DNA from: Fibrobacter sp.
Lineage (GTDB): Bacteria; Fibrobacterota; Fibrobacteria; Fibrobacterales; Fibrobacteraceae
Assembly: GCA_017475045.1 (NCBI GenBank)
Contig: JAFVGH010000015.1
Span: 1 to 40,315, forward strand
DNA: 40,315 nucleotides
Direction of reading: 5' to 3'
A program made the translations under genes and the position numbers. Positions 16,791 to 25,158 of this stretch are shown here, piece by piece; position 1 is the first letter of the stretch; each line of letters opens with the position of its first letter. The notes beneath the pieces are model-generated. The model saw only the letters and a program-made list of their open reading frames with translations, ran no database searches and had not been told where the DNA came from.

Positions 16791-17285
16791 TTATTCCTCC
16801 CCGCCGTTCTTTTCCATCACGGCAAATGCGATGTTCGTATAACCGGCAAAGCCACAAGTGGCCATCACCTTATACATGGCATCGTACGGGATGTTCTTGT
16901 CAATCTGGACAATGATATGGCCAGCTTCATCAGCCGGGAGGCCCATCTTCAGGTTGTGTTCCTGTTCGATAGCGCGACGGTCTTTCAGAACGTCGTTCAC
17001 CTTTTCGACCAAGAGGTCTTCCTGACTGAGGACATCGGGTGTCGGCACCACCTTTTCATTATCCACGATAACGTACGCATTATCGACCACCACCGTCAAG
17101 GACACTTCCGTAGGCTGAACCTTGGAGGTAGAGATCGGAAGAATCAGGTTTTCGGCCTGAGTCAAAAGCTGACCTTCAGCGTCCAGGTTCTTAATCATGA
17201 ACACCAGAATGATGGTCATCATGTCCATCATGGACGTGAGGGAGAAAGGTACGTCTTCGCTAAACTTACGAGTTCTTCTAGCCAT
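16791..17285 (-). CDS. ExbD/TolR-family biopolymer transport protein
   Basis: ExbD/TolR proteins sit in the pore of the ExbB/TolQ pentamer and use proton flow to drive work in the periplasm. The 164-residue product has a short basic cytoplasmic N-terminus (MARRTRKFSEDVPFSLTSMMD), one membrane helix (MMDMMTIILVFMIKNL; the Asp at position 21 is the candidate proton-carrying residue of the family), and a periplasmic alpha/beta domain with HIIVQIDKNIPYDAMYKVMATCGFAGYTNIAFAV, the conserved ExbD C-terminal block. The start follows GGAGG that overlaps the end of the upstream gene; the gaps to the neighbouring genes are only 2 nt each. Together with 17288-18184 it gives this operon two ExbD paralogues. 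Confidence 0.93.
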   Translation of the reverse strand: MARRTRKFSEDVPFSLTSMMDMMTIILVFMIKNLDAEGQLLTQAENLILPISTSKVQPTEVSLTVVVDNAYVIVDNEKVVPTPDVLSQEDLLVEKVNDVLKDRRAIEQEHNLKMGLPADEAGHIIVQIDKNIPYDAMYKVMATCGFAGYTNIAFAVMEKNGGEE

Positions 17286-17287
17286 GA

Positions 17288-18184
17288 TTAACCTCCCAAC
17301 TTAGCAAGTTGAATCTTCACGAAACCGGCTTCCTTGGAGCGGTCCATGAGCTGGATGATCTTGTCAAATTGAGTATCGTCGTTTGCCACGATGATAATGT
17401 TATCCACGTCTTCGAGGTCGATAAACTGAGTGTGAATTGCAATCAGGTCCTTCGCAATCAGGTCGTAGGCAGAAAGCGGATAGATCATGGTCTTGGCGGC
17501 CACGTCCGGCTTGAGCGTACGAGCGGAGTTAGGCGTAAGGGTTGCAAGGGTCACACCTGCACCGGGCTTCTTGAGAGCCGGCGGCGGGGTAAGCCCCAGG
17601 TTGCCTTCGCCAGGGAGAGCGAGGAAGCTGTTGTTTCCATCGACATATGCACTGTCGGCAATAGGTTCTTCGGCAGATCCACCATTGGTGTAAAGTGCCC
17701 AAATAACCTTGCCGGGATCTTCTTCAGATTCCTTCTGGATTGCCCAAAGTTCGATGTTCTCGATTTCGTAAAGATACTTTTCTTTATCCATCTCAGAACC
17801 ATCTTTGCACTTGGGTCCGTGTCCACTTTCCACTGTCGCCTTAACGTCATCCATGGCGTAGGTAATCAGTTTAGCATCGGACTTGCAGCGGAACGTCCAC
17901 ATTTCCTTGAAATAGACGTTGGGCTGGAAACCACCACGAGCACCGATCACGAGATAATCGCTGGTAATCGCGAGGGAAAGGTTCAATGCCTGCTGGTCGG
18001 GCTCCGGAGGAGTGTCGTTGTCCATCTGCATCATAGAACGTTCAGGCAGATTGACTTCGACAATAGCCAGCTTGGAGAAAGCGGTCATAGACAAAAGCAT
18101 AGGAATCAGAATAGTAAACAAGCCCATGGCCGGCAACAGGTCCGGTTCTTCAGGCTTGGCTGGTTTCTTTAATTCTTTTGCCAT
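17288..18184 (-). CDS. Long ExbD/TolR-like protein with periplasmic insertion
   Basis: The 298-residue product has the ExbD plan, but about twice the usual length. Residues 1-18 are basic/Pro-rich and cytoplasmic (MAKELKKPAKPEEPDLLPAM), one membrane segment follows (GLFTILIPMLLSMTAFSKLAI), and the C-terminal ~50 residues (LIAIHTQFIDLEDVDNIIIVANDDTQFDKIIQLMDRS) resemble the ExbD periplasmic fold ending in ...KIQLAKLGG. Between them is an insertion of about 100-150 residues with Cys, Gly and Pro-rich parts. No acidic residue is obvious inside the membrane helix, unlike the partner ExbD at 16791, so this may be the structural rather than the proton-carrying subunit. It follows the ExbB gene by 37 nt. 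Confidence 0.82.
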   Translation of the reverse strand: MAKELKKPAKPEEPDLLPAMGLFTILIPMLLSMTAFSKLAIVEVNLPERSMMQMDNDTPPEPDQQALNLSLAITSDYLVIGARGGFQPNVYFKEMWTFRCKSDAKLITYAMDDVKATVESGHGPKCKDGSEMDKEKYLYEIENIELWAIQKESEEDPGKVIWALYTNGGSAEEPIADSAYVDGNNSFLALPGEGNLGLTPPPALKKPGAGVTLATLTPNSARTLKPDVAAKTMIYPLSAYDLIAKDLIAIHTQFIDLEDVDNIIIVANDDTQFDKIIQLMDRSKEAGFVKIQLAKLGG

Positions 18185-18221
18185 GTTTTATAACTCCGTT
18201 TAATTAAACTCTCAGTCGAAA

Positions 18222-18842
18222 TTAGGAGAGGGAGTTGATAATCTTGAGGCCCTTTTCTTCCATTTCCTGGATCAGGCGTTCGGAGTTCATGTTGAGAAGA
18301 CCCACAATGACCAGAAGAGGCACAGCGGAGAGAAGTCCAAGGAGCGTCGTACCCATAGCGATAGCGATACCGTCGGAAAGAGCCTTGGCACGTTCAGAAG
18401 CGGGTTTGTTAGCCACAGCATCGAATGTGAAGATCAGACCGTAAATCGTACCCATCAGTCCGAGCAAGGTGGAGATGGAAGCCATAACCTGGATAATGCT
18501 GATATAACGGGTAAGACGAGGAGCTTCGGTCAGGAACACGGCGTCGCATGCGGCCTGCATCTGTTCGCGGCCACCGGCACGGGTGGAAACGATGGAAGCC
18601 ATGATACGGGCAATGGGAAGATTGGTCTTGTTGGCAAGGCTAAGTGCTTCGTCAAACTGCTGAGAGCTGATGAGCTTACCGAAGTCGGCCAGGAACTTGG
18701 CGCGGCCCTTGGAGCTCTTCACCATGATGTAGACGATACGTTCGATAGAAAAGCCCAGACCGATCATGAACACGACCAGGATGATCCACATGAACTGGTA
18801 ACCATCAGATTCAGGGCTGAAGGATTGAAGCATTTTAGACAT
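18222..18842 (-). CDS. MotA/TolQ/ExbB proton channel family protein
   Basis: ExbB/TolQ proteins form the pentameric inner-membrane stator around ExbD/TolR. The 206-residue product has a first membrane helix at ~17-37 (FMWIILVVFMIGLGFSIERI), a cytoplasmic loop with the TolQ-like RIMASIVSTRAGGREQMQAA, then two long C-terminal helices: ISIIQVMASISTLLGLMGTIYGLIFTF, with the signature GLMGTIYGLI, and GIAIAMGTTLLGLLSAVPLLVIVGLL. The expected MotA/TolQ/ExbB Thr/Gly patterns are intact. A Shine-Dalgarno AGGAG lies just before the ATG. It heads the four-gene motor cluster exbB-exbD-exbD-tonB and is separated from the upstream TPR gene by 188 nt containing two hairpins. Confidence 0.94.
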   Translation of the reverse strand: MSKMLQSFSPESDGYQFMWIILVVFMIGLGFSIERIVYIMVKSSKGRAKFLADFGKLISSQQFDEALSLANKTNLPIARIMASIVSTRAGGREQMQAACDAVFLTEAPRLTRYISIIQVMASISTLLGLMGTIYGLIFTFDAVANKPASERAKALSDGIAIAMGTTLLGLLSAVPLLVIVGLLNMNSERLIQEMEEKGLKIINSLS

Positions 18843-18932
18843 TAGTGTACTCCTTTAGAGTTGTTTTTTGGTTTGTTTTTTGAATTCCTGCGTTCATATT
18901 TATTTTTTTTAAAGCGTTTTAGGGGCGTCAAG

Positions 18933-18954
18933 GCTGTAAAACTTTATTTACAGC
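18933..18954. repeat. 8-bp hairpin upstream of the ExbB gene
   Basis: GCTGTAAA and TTTACAGC pair perfectly around ACTTTA. It lies 91 nt before the ExbB start. A minus-strand TTGACG (18926-18931) abuts it, but no good -10 lies at 17 nt, so I do not call a promoter. It may be a regulatory hairpin of the 188-nt leader. Confidence 0.4.
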
Positions 18955-18986
18955 GCCCGAATTGCCCCAAAAGCTCTAAAAGGCGA

Positions 18987-19010
18987 GGGAACCCTATGAA
19001 CAAGGTTCCC
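18987..19010 (-). terminator. Hairpin after the giant TPR gene, possible terminator
   Basis: GGGAACC (18987-18993) and GGTTCCC (19004-19010) form a 7-bp stem with a 10-nt loop, 21 nt past the stop of the 19031-22870 gene. On the minus strand it is followed by TCGCCTTTTAG, a weak U-tract. It could partly terminate the TPR transcript before the exbB cluster. Confidence 0.45.
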
Positions 19011-19030
19011 GTAAAAATGTTTTTACCGCA

Positions 19031-22000
19031 CTACTTTTTCTTCTTTCCCTTCTTTTTCGGGGCAGGAGCAGCAGCCGGTTCGGCTTCGGGTTCAGCGGCA
19101 GATTCAGAAGCGCCTACTTCTTCACCTGTAGCACCAGCAGCGGAGGGCGCCGGAGCCATCTGAGCCTTCAGTTCAGCCAGTTCAGCCTTCAACTTTTCGT
19201 TTTCAGCCTTGGCTTCCTTGATAATGTCACGATAGGTAGCGAGCTTCTCTTCCGGAGTCATGACTTCGGACTTGGAGATCTGCTCGATACGAGCCTTGGT
19301 CTTGAAGTATGCCGGGTCGGCAAACAAGGTAGACGGGTCAAACTTTTCGATCTTGGTGTTCAAGGTCTCGTTGGTTTCATCCATCTGCTTCAAGAGTTCG
19401 AACAGCTTGGCAGTCCACTGGTTATCGATACCATAGTGGGCAGAAGCCTTAATACCGGTGGCGCACACGGGAACAGCGGCTTGCTTTGCAGCGTCGGACT
19501 TATTGTTAAGTTCTTCGCGGTAAGCTTCCAAGTCTTCGTGAGCCATTTCAATAGCGTCTTCCTTGACGGCGCCTTCGTATTCCACGTATTCCTTCACGAT
19601 GGCTGCGGAGTCAGGCAGAGGAGCATTGGCGAAGGCATCGGCCACTTCGGCGAACACAGCGCACTGCTGGTAGTACATCTCAATGTAACCTTCTTCAGCC
19701 TGGACCACATCCTGGTTATAGAAACCCTGGTCACGAGCAAGGTCAATGTTCTTCTGGAAGATAGGACGTGCCTGGTCGTAGTAAGGAGGCAGCTGCTGCA
19801 CGATGGTGATACGTTCAGCAAACATTTCTTCTTCGCCCTTGGCGCTCTTTTCCTGTTCACGGACCTTGGTGGCCATGACCACGAAGAGCATACCCATCTT
19901 GTTGGTGGCGCGGAAGGTCCACTTTTCAGATGCGTAAGACGCAGACTTAGAGTAGTGGCCCATAGCGGCCTGCAAGATTTCCACCAACTTCTTGATGGTA
20001 GCGGCCTTTTCCTTTTCCTTGCCCTTCAGAACATAGGGTTCCATCTTGTTGTATTCATGTTCGCCCAGGTAGAAGGCAGCTTCAGCAGGAACACCCGGAT
20101 CGGCGTTCTTAATCTGCAGACCGTACTTATCGTAGTTCTTAAGGGTCTGATCATAATCGGCCACAGCCTTGTCTTCTTCCTTAAGTTCCATGTAGGCACG
20201 AGCAGCACCGATGTAGGCAGCAATCAGCTTTTCCTTATCTTCGGTGTAGTTCTTGATGAAGAAGTGGTATTCCTTGGCGGCATCTTCCCACTTCTTGGCG
20301 TTACCATAAGCCACAGGAATGCTGAAGGCAGCATCGAGGGCGTAGGTGCTCTTCGGATAGTCGTGGACCAGGTCCTTGGAGCAGCGGATGGCTTCGTCGG
20401 TCATCTGGGCTTCGTCATAGCTCAAGCAGGCGCTATACAGGAAGCTCGGAGTGCGTTCATCCTTCGGATAGCGCTTGTAAGCCAGTTCGTAAGTCACAGC
20501 AGCCTGCTTCTTATCCGGAATGGAGTCGAAGGTCTGGGCAGCGAAACCGATAGCCTGGAAGGCCATAGAATCTTGCGGGAAGTTGTTGGTGATGAACAGG
20601 AAGGTCTGGGCAGCCTGGCGCGGGTTACCGGCCTTCTTGTAGTTGCTAGCGGCACGCAAGATACCCTTGATGGTAAGGGAAGAAGATGCATACTGCTTGG
20701 GAAGCATCATAAAGGTTTCGGCAGCCTGTTCGTTCTTGTTAGCCTTTTCGTAGGCAACACCAGCTTCGAACACAGCCTTGTCGGCGAAGGAAACCAGCGG
20801 ATAGCGCTTCACGAGGGCCAAGTAAGCGACAGCACCTTCTTCGAAACGCTGGGCCTTAACAGCCTTTTCAGCCTTCTGGAAGAGCACGGCTGCAATAGCC
20901 TTTTCAATTTCTTTCGCCATGGAGTCGTTCTTGGTGGCCTTAACTTCGTGGTACTGCTTGTATAGCCATTCAAATTCCACCAAGGCTTCATCCAGCTGGT
21001 CAGATTCCAGCAAGGACTGAGCCAACATACGACGAATCAGCAAAATGTACTGGTGATCCGGATAACGCTGAACCAGGTCGCGCAACACGGTCACGGCAGT
21101 CTTATACTGCTTAGCTTCGTAATGAACGATGGCTGCGTTGTAGGCAAGTTCTGCGGCTTCCTTGTTCTGACCGAACTTAGCCATATACTTGTCCACCTGA
21201 GCGAAGTAAGCCTTGGTCTCTTCGCCCTTATAAGCCTTCACTGCATCACCACCATACTTCTTGGTCTTGGCAGCCTCACGAGACTGGTCCATCATAAGAA
21301 CAGCGTTGTAAGCAGCTTCTTCTTTCTTCAGGAGTTCCTTGTCACCCATGGGACGGCGTCCGTAACGGGTAGTATCGGAATCCACAATCCAGTTGAACAT
21401 CTTGGCAGCGTTTGCAAACTGCTGCATTTCCTGGTAAACCAGAGCCAAGTTGATATGGACTCTGTATTCATCCCAAGAAGGTTCCTTGGCATAGCGCTTC
21501 AGGAATGCTTCGTAAGCCTTGATAGCTTCGGCATACTGCTTCTTACCGGCTTCCAGGTCACCTTCCTTGGTGAGCTTGGCAGCGCGAGCATGGTGATACT
21601 GCGGAATGTCGAGCATAGCGCCACGAATCGCCGTTTCAGCGTTCTTCACCGATTCGGGATACTTCTGGTTCTTCTTGTACCAAGAGGAATTACGGTCATA
21701 GCGCTTCACCACGGTATAGCGGTGCTGCTGAGCCTCTTCGAACTTCTGCTGGATGATGAGGATTTCAATCATCGCAATATCGGCCAGAGGAGCGTCAATG
21801 TAGTCCGGGTTAATGGACATCAAGCGCTTGAAGGACTGCACGGCTTCTTCGTTACGGTCATGGTCCTTGTTCTTCATACCGATACGATAGTATACGGAAT
21901 CCTTGAAGGGAACCTTCTTGTCCTTCAAGAAGGCTTCAGCTTCGGCGACACCACCACCTTCCAAGTCAGAGAAGGAGGCTGCCATAAAGTCCATAGCTTC

Positions 22001-22870
22001 AGCACGGAGGTCGTTGGGATATTTACCCTTATCGGCCCCGATGATGTAGTCATAGTACTTGACGGCTGCAGTTTCGTATTCAGCAATGTTGTAGTAAGAT
22101 TCTGCCAAGTGATACATGGCAAGGGCAGCTTCCTTACCCGTCAGGTTCTCGAAGCCGGTCACCTTCTTATAGGCGTCAATAGCGTCACGGAACTTGCGGT
22201 TCATGAAGTGGTATTCAGCAATACGGAGCCATGCCTTAGGCACAAGACCGTTGTCCGGGAAGTTGCGGACCAGACGTTCACGAAGGCGGTATGCCTTTTC
22301 GTCTTCACCGCTAGCTTCTTGCACGGCAGCAGCCTGGTAAAGGACCATAGGAGTCTTGCTTTCCTTGGGATACTTATCGATGTATTCCAAGAAGTAACCC
22401 AGAGACTTCTGGTGGTCAGCCTTGGGGAACTTGTCGATGTCAGCGCACTTTGCCGGCTTATTATCGCGGTCAGCGCACCATGCCACATCTTCTTCGTACT
22501 GGGCCTGCTTATCCAAGAAAAGCTTTTCTTCCAACTGGAACTGGTAGTGACCCAACTGCTGAAGAGCAGAAGCGCAACGGGCATTCTGCTTACCCTTACA
22601 GTTGTTTACCTGCTTTTCCCACTGCTTAATTGCAGAGCGCATGCCTTCTTCGTCAAGTCCGCCAGAACGGCATGCCTGGGCGGCCTGGTTCTTAAGGAGC
22701 TTGTAAGAGTTAGCGCACTCCTTATATTTTGCAGAGCCCTTTTCCATGGCCTTGCACTTAGTATAGAGCTTTTTAGCTTCTTCAGTTTTATCCTTACATG
22801 GATCGGAAGCGGCAAAGGAGGTTCCCACCAGGGAAAGGACCATTGCCGTTAAGAGTAAGATTCGTTTCAT
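19031..22870 (-). CDS. Giant exported TPR-repeat protein
   Basis: The 1279-residue protein starts with a signal peptide (MKRILLLTAMVLSLVGTSFAASD, cleavage near residue 20), so it is periplasmic or surface-associated. Almost the whole chain is a helical solenoid of TPR/Sel-like units with recurring patterns such as AYRLRERLVRNFPDNGLVPKA, AVQSFKRLMSINPDYIDAPLA and AVTVLRDLVQRYPDHQYILL, the YPxxx..A spacing seen in YbgF/CpoB- and BamD-like TPR proteins. Near the C-terminus is a Glu/Lys/Ala coiled coil (EAKAENEKLKAELAELKAQ), then an Ala/Pro/Glu linker and a basic end (KKKGKKKK). It lies in a same-strand series after the OmpA-like and barrel-TPR genes and before exbB. A role as scaffold of the envelope motor is inferred from context only. 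Confidence 0.87.
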   Translation of the reverse strand: MKRILLLTAMVLSLVGTSFAASDPCKDKTEEAKKLYTKCKAMEKGSAKYKECANSYKLLKNQAAQACRSGGLDEEGMRSAIKQWEKQVNNCKGKQNARCASALQQLGHYQFQLEEKLFLDKQAQYEEDVAWCADRDNKPAKCADIDKFPKADHQKSLGYFLEYIDKYPKESKTPMVLYQAAAVQEASGEDEKAYRLRERLVRNFPDNGLVPKAWLRIAEYHFMNRKFRDAIDAYKKVTGFENLTGKEAALAMYHLAESYYNIAEYETAAVKYYDYIIGADKGKYPNDLRAEAMDFMAASFSDLEGGGVAEAEAFLKDKKVPFKDSVYYRIGMKNKDHDRNEEAVQSFKRLMSINPDYIDAPLADIAMIEILIIQQKFEEAQQHRYTVVKRYDRNSSWYKKNQKYPESVKNAETAIRGAMLDIPQYHHARAAKLTKEGDLEAGKKQYAEAIKAYEAFLKRYAKEPSWDEYRVHINLALVYQEMQQFANAAKMFNWIVDSDTTRYGRRPMGDKELLKKEEAAYNAVLMMDQSREAAKTKKYGGDAVKAYKGEETKAYFAQVDKYMAKFGQNKEAAELAYNAAIVHYEAKQYKTAVTVLRDLVQRYPDHQYILLIRRMLAQSLLESDQLDEALVEFEWLYKQYHEVKATKNDSMAKEIEKAIAAVLFQKAEKAVKAQRFEEGAVAYLALVKRYPLVSFADKAVFEAGVAYEKANKNEQAAETFMMLPKQYASSSLTIKGILRAASNYKKAGNPRQAAQTFLFITNNFPQDSMAFQAIGFAAQTFDSIPDKKQAAVTYELAYKRYPKDERTPSFLYSACLSYDEAQMTDEAIRCSKDLVHDYPKSTYALDAAFSIPVAYGNAKKWEDAAKEYHFFIKNYTEDKEKLIAAYIGAARAYMELKEEDKAVADYDQTLKNYDKYGLQIKNADPGVPAEAAFYLGEHEYNKMEPYVLKGKEKEKAATIKKLVEILQAAMGHYSKSASYASEKWTFRATNKMGMLFVVMATKVREQEKSAKGEEEMFAERITIVQQLPPYYDQARPIFQKNIDLARDQGFYNQDVVQAEEGYIEMYYQQCAVFAEVADAFANAPLPDSAAIVKEYVEYEGAVKEDAIEMAHEDLEAYREELNNKSDAAKQAAVPVCATGIKASAHYGIDNQWTAKLFELLKQMDETNETLNTKIEKFDPSTLFADPAYFKTKARIEQISKSEVMTPEEKLATYRDIIKEAKAENEKLKAELAELKAQMAPAPSAAGATGEEVGASESAAEPEAEPAAAPAPKKKGKKKK

Positions 22871-22915
22871 TATTCTCTATCCACCTATAAATTCTATGAA
22901 AGGGATAAACCCGGA

Positions 22916-25147
22916 TTACTCCAGGTCATCCAATTCCTCCAGTTCCTGTGCAGCGCCAGAGCCACCAGCACCGCCAGCCATCTTGGTCTTCACAGTAGCC
23001 AGAGTAAAGCCTGCGTCATCCAAAATGCGCTTACGGTTGGATTCGAAGCGGTCACTCTGGATAGATCTCTGCGTAAACGCAGCATAATCTTCAATAGCCT
23101 GGTTGGCCTTGTCGAAATCGGGCTTCAAAGCTTCACGCTTGCTTTCCACACGAGGCGTGGGCAGCTGACGAGCAAGGTCGAGGGCCTTAACCTGAACAGA
23201 GTCGAAATCACTCTGCATGGCTTCGTATGCCTGGCGGGCGCTATCACGGGCGGCCACAGACACAACCGGCTGTTCCGTACGCTTTTCGGCCTGTTCCAGG
23301 GACTTCACGGCCTTGTTGTAGTCCTTCTTGATGAAGTAGCAGTAACCCTGAACCAGGTAGGCTTCGGATACCAGGAAGGATTCCGGAAGGTTGCTGATAA
23401 TCCACTGAGCGGGCTTCAGGGCTTCATCGGGCTTGTTCACCTTGAGGAAGGACCATGCAATACCCAGCATAGCTTCGTCATACACGGGAGAACCCGGTTC
23501 CACCTGGCCGTACATCTGAGCAGCGGCAGCCACATCGGGCTTTTCGCCAGAGAAGTAGATATGGCCGAGTTTCACCTTAGCGGCATCCTGCAAGTCGCGT
23601 TCAGACTGGTTGGAAACCGGCTGTTCCGTAATGTCACGGAAGCAGTTTTCAGCTTCTTCCCACTTGCCCATGCGGCTGTAGGCGATACCCATGGTATAAC
23701 GGGCGTAGAAGTAGTTAGCGTTACCGGGGAGAATTGCAGCGAGCAGGTCTACAGATTCCTGATAGAGGCCCTGTTCGAACTTGATCTGACCGGCAATATA
23801 GTCAGCGTCCGCCTTCACGTCGCTCTTACCGAATACCTGAACAATGTTCTGATACTTGGCCATAGCGTCAGTGTACTTGCCTTCCTTATAGTCGATGTTC
23901 ATCAACTGGAAGTGGTACTTGGCGTTCTGTTCCGTTCTCGGATAGCGCTTGATAGCGTCTTCGTAAACGGCACGGGCAGCCTTGTGCATGCGGAGGTTTT
24001 CAAAGGATTTTGCCTTGTAGAAAGCAGCCTGGTCCACCAAGTGGAATGCGGGGTACTTGGTCTGAACCTTACCGAAGGCATAAGCAGCTTCGAGGAACTG
24101 ACGGTTCAAGTACAGACGCATAGCGGCACGGTAGTCGTTTTCAGGTTCAATCTTCAAGCGACGATAACGCTCTTCACCAATCTTCTCTTCACGAGTGTCA
24201 CCGAAGCGGGTAGTGAGCTTCACAGCCCAGATAAAGCCACGGTTCTTCTTGGCATAAAGGTCATCGTGAGACATTTCCAAGTCAAGCTGCAGGTAACGGA
24301 AGAAGCTCACGTCCTTCACGTTAACAGTAGCACCGGCAACAGGGTAGCCTTCCTTGGTAAAGCGGAGGCGAACACCCAAGTGCGGGGACAGGTAATAGGT
24401 CAAAGTGAAGCTTTCTTCCAGGTTCATGCCCTCGCCACCTTCTTCATCGTCGTGCATCACGTCGATAACAGAAAGTTCGGCCTTAGCTTCGAGAGCGCGG
24501 TTGAGTCCGCGGTAGAACAAGGAGAAGTTCAGGTTGGCAGGAATCTTGTATGCTTCGCTTTCCGTGAAGAGGACCACCGTAGGGGCATCCTTTTCAGCGG
24601 TGCTGATTGCAGGCTGCAGAGCGTTCTGCAAGGCAACGCCCACAAACAAGTCACCATACTTGGAAGAGGAAAGCGGGTTCCAGCTCACACCCACATCAGC
24701 ACCGAAGGTCATATGCTTCACTTCGTCGAACTGATTGATGTAGAGCACAGAAATGTCAAGACCCACCGCAACGCAGTGCATCAGGTTATATGCATAGCCC
24801 AGCAAGAAGGCGAATTCGTCGTAAGACTTGCCACCGTCAATGGAAGCACCGTTCTCGAAGAAAGAGAAACCGATAGTGTGCTTATAATCCATGGGGTAAG
24901 CCAAGCTCACGTATTCCTGGCTAGCTTCGCCACTGATGGAACTAAAGAATGCGGCGCTAACTTCCAGCTGGTCCGTCATAGCGATTCCAGCGGGGTTCAC
25001 ATACATAGCCGTGTTGTTACTACCAAATTCACCGAACCAGTCGTTCTGCTGGTACTTGTGCGGGGAGTAGACTGCTTCAGCATACAGAGCGCTGGCAGCC
25101 ACTGTAAGTCCGAGGACTGACGTTTTGATGAAACTAGTACGCATCAT
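22916..25147 (-). CDS. Outer-membrane barrel plus TPR fusion protein
   Basis: The 743-residue protein starts at an ATG (25145-25147) 6 nt after GGAG; a second ATG follows at once, and a GTG precedes. After a signal peptide (cleavage near AEAVYS), residues ~20-315 look like a PorV/PorQ-type barrel: NTAMYVNPAGIAMTD, AFLLGYAYNLMHCVAVGLDIS, MTFGADVGVSWNPLS, YYLSPHLGVRLRFT, GFIWAVKLTTRFGD. From ~330 to ~640 come TPR units (EAAYAFGKVQTKYPAFHLVD, AVYEDAIKRYPRTEQNAKYH, ENCFRDITEQPVSNQSERDL), followed by a helical tail ending in an acidic LEELDDLE. The barrel would anchor the chain in the outer membrane with TPRs in the periplasm. It is 11 nt from the OmpA-like gene and 45 nt from the giant TPR gene. 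Confidence 0.83.
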   Translation of the reverse strand: MMRTSFIKTSVLGLTVAASALYAEAVYSPHKYQQNDWFGEFGSNNTAMYVNPAGIAMTDQLEVSAAFFSSISGEASQEYVSLAYPMDYKHTIGFSFFENGASIDGGKSYDEFAFLLGYAYNLMHCVAVGLDISVLYINQFDEVKHMTFGADVGVSWNPLSSSKYGDLFVGVALQNALQPAISTAEKDAPTVVLFTESEAYKIPANLNFSLFYRGLNRALEAKAELSVIDVMHDDEEGGEGMNLEESFTLTYYLSPHLGVRLRFTKEGYPVAGATVNVKDVSFFRYLQLDLEMSHDDLYAKKNRGFIWAVKLTTRFGDTREEKIGEERYRRLKIEPENDYRAAMRLYLNRQFLEAAYAFGKVQTKYPAFHLVDQAAFYKAKSFENLRMHKAARAVYEDAIKRYPRTEQNAKYHFQLMNIDYKEGKYTDAMAKYQNIVQVFGKSDVKADADYIAGQIKFEQGLYQESVDLLAAILPGNANYFYARYTMGIAYSRMGKWEEAENCFRDITEQPVSNQSERDLQDAAKVKLGHIYFSGEKPDVAAAAQMYGQVEPGSPVYDEAMLGIAWSFLKVNKPDEALKPAQWIISNLPESFLVSEAYLVQGYCYFIKKDYNKAVKSLEQAEKRTEQPVVSVAARDSARQAYEAMQSDFDSVQVKALDLARQLPTPRVESKREALKPDFDKANQAIEDYAAFTQRSIQSDRFESNRKRILDDAGFTLATVKTKMAGGAGGSGAAQELEELDDLE

Positions 25148-25158
25148 CACCTACTCCT

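Noticed and set aside
18897..18931. Promoter for the ExbB gene (TTGACG ... TAAATA)
   Set aside because: The spacing is 23 nt, too long for a sigma-70 promoter; no -10 is seen at 17 nt.
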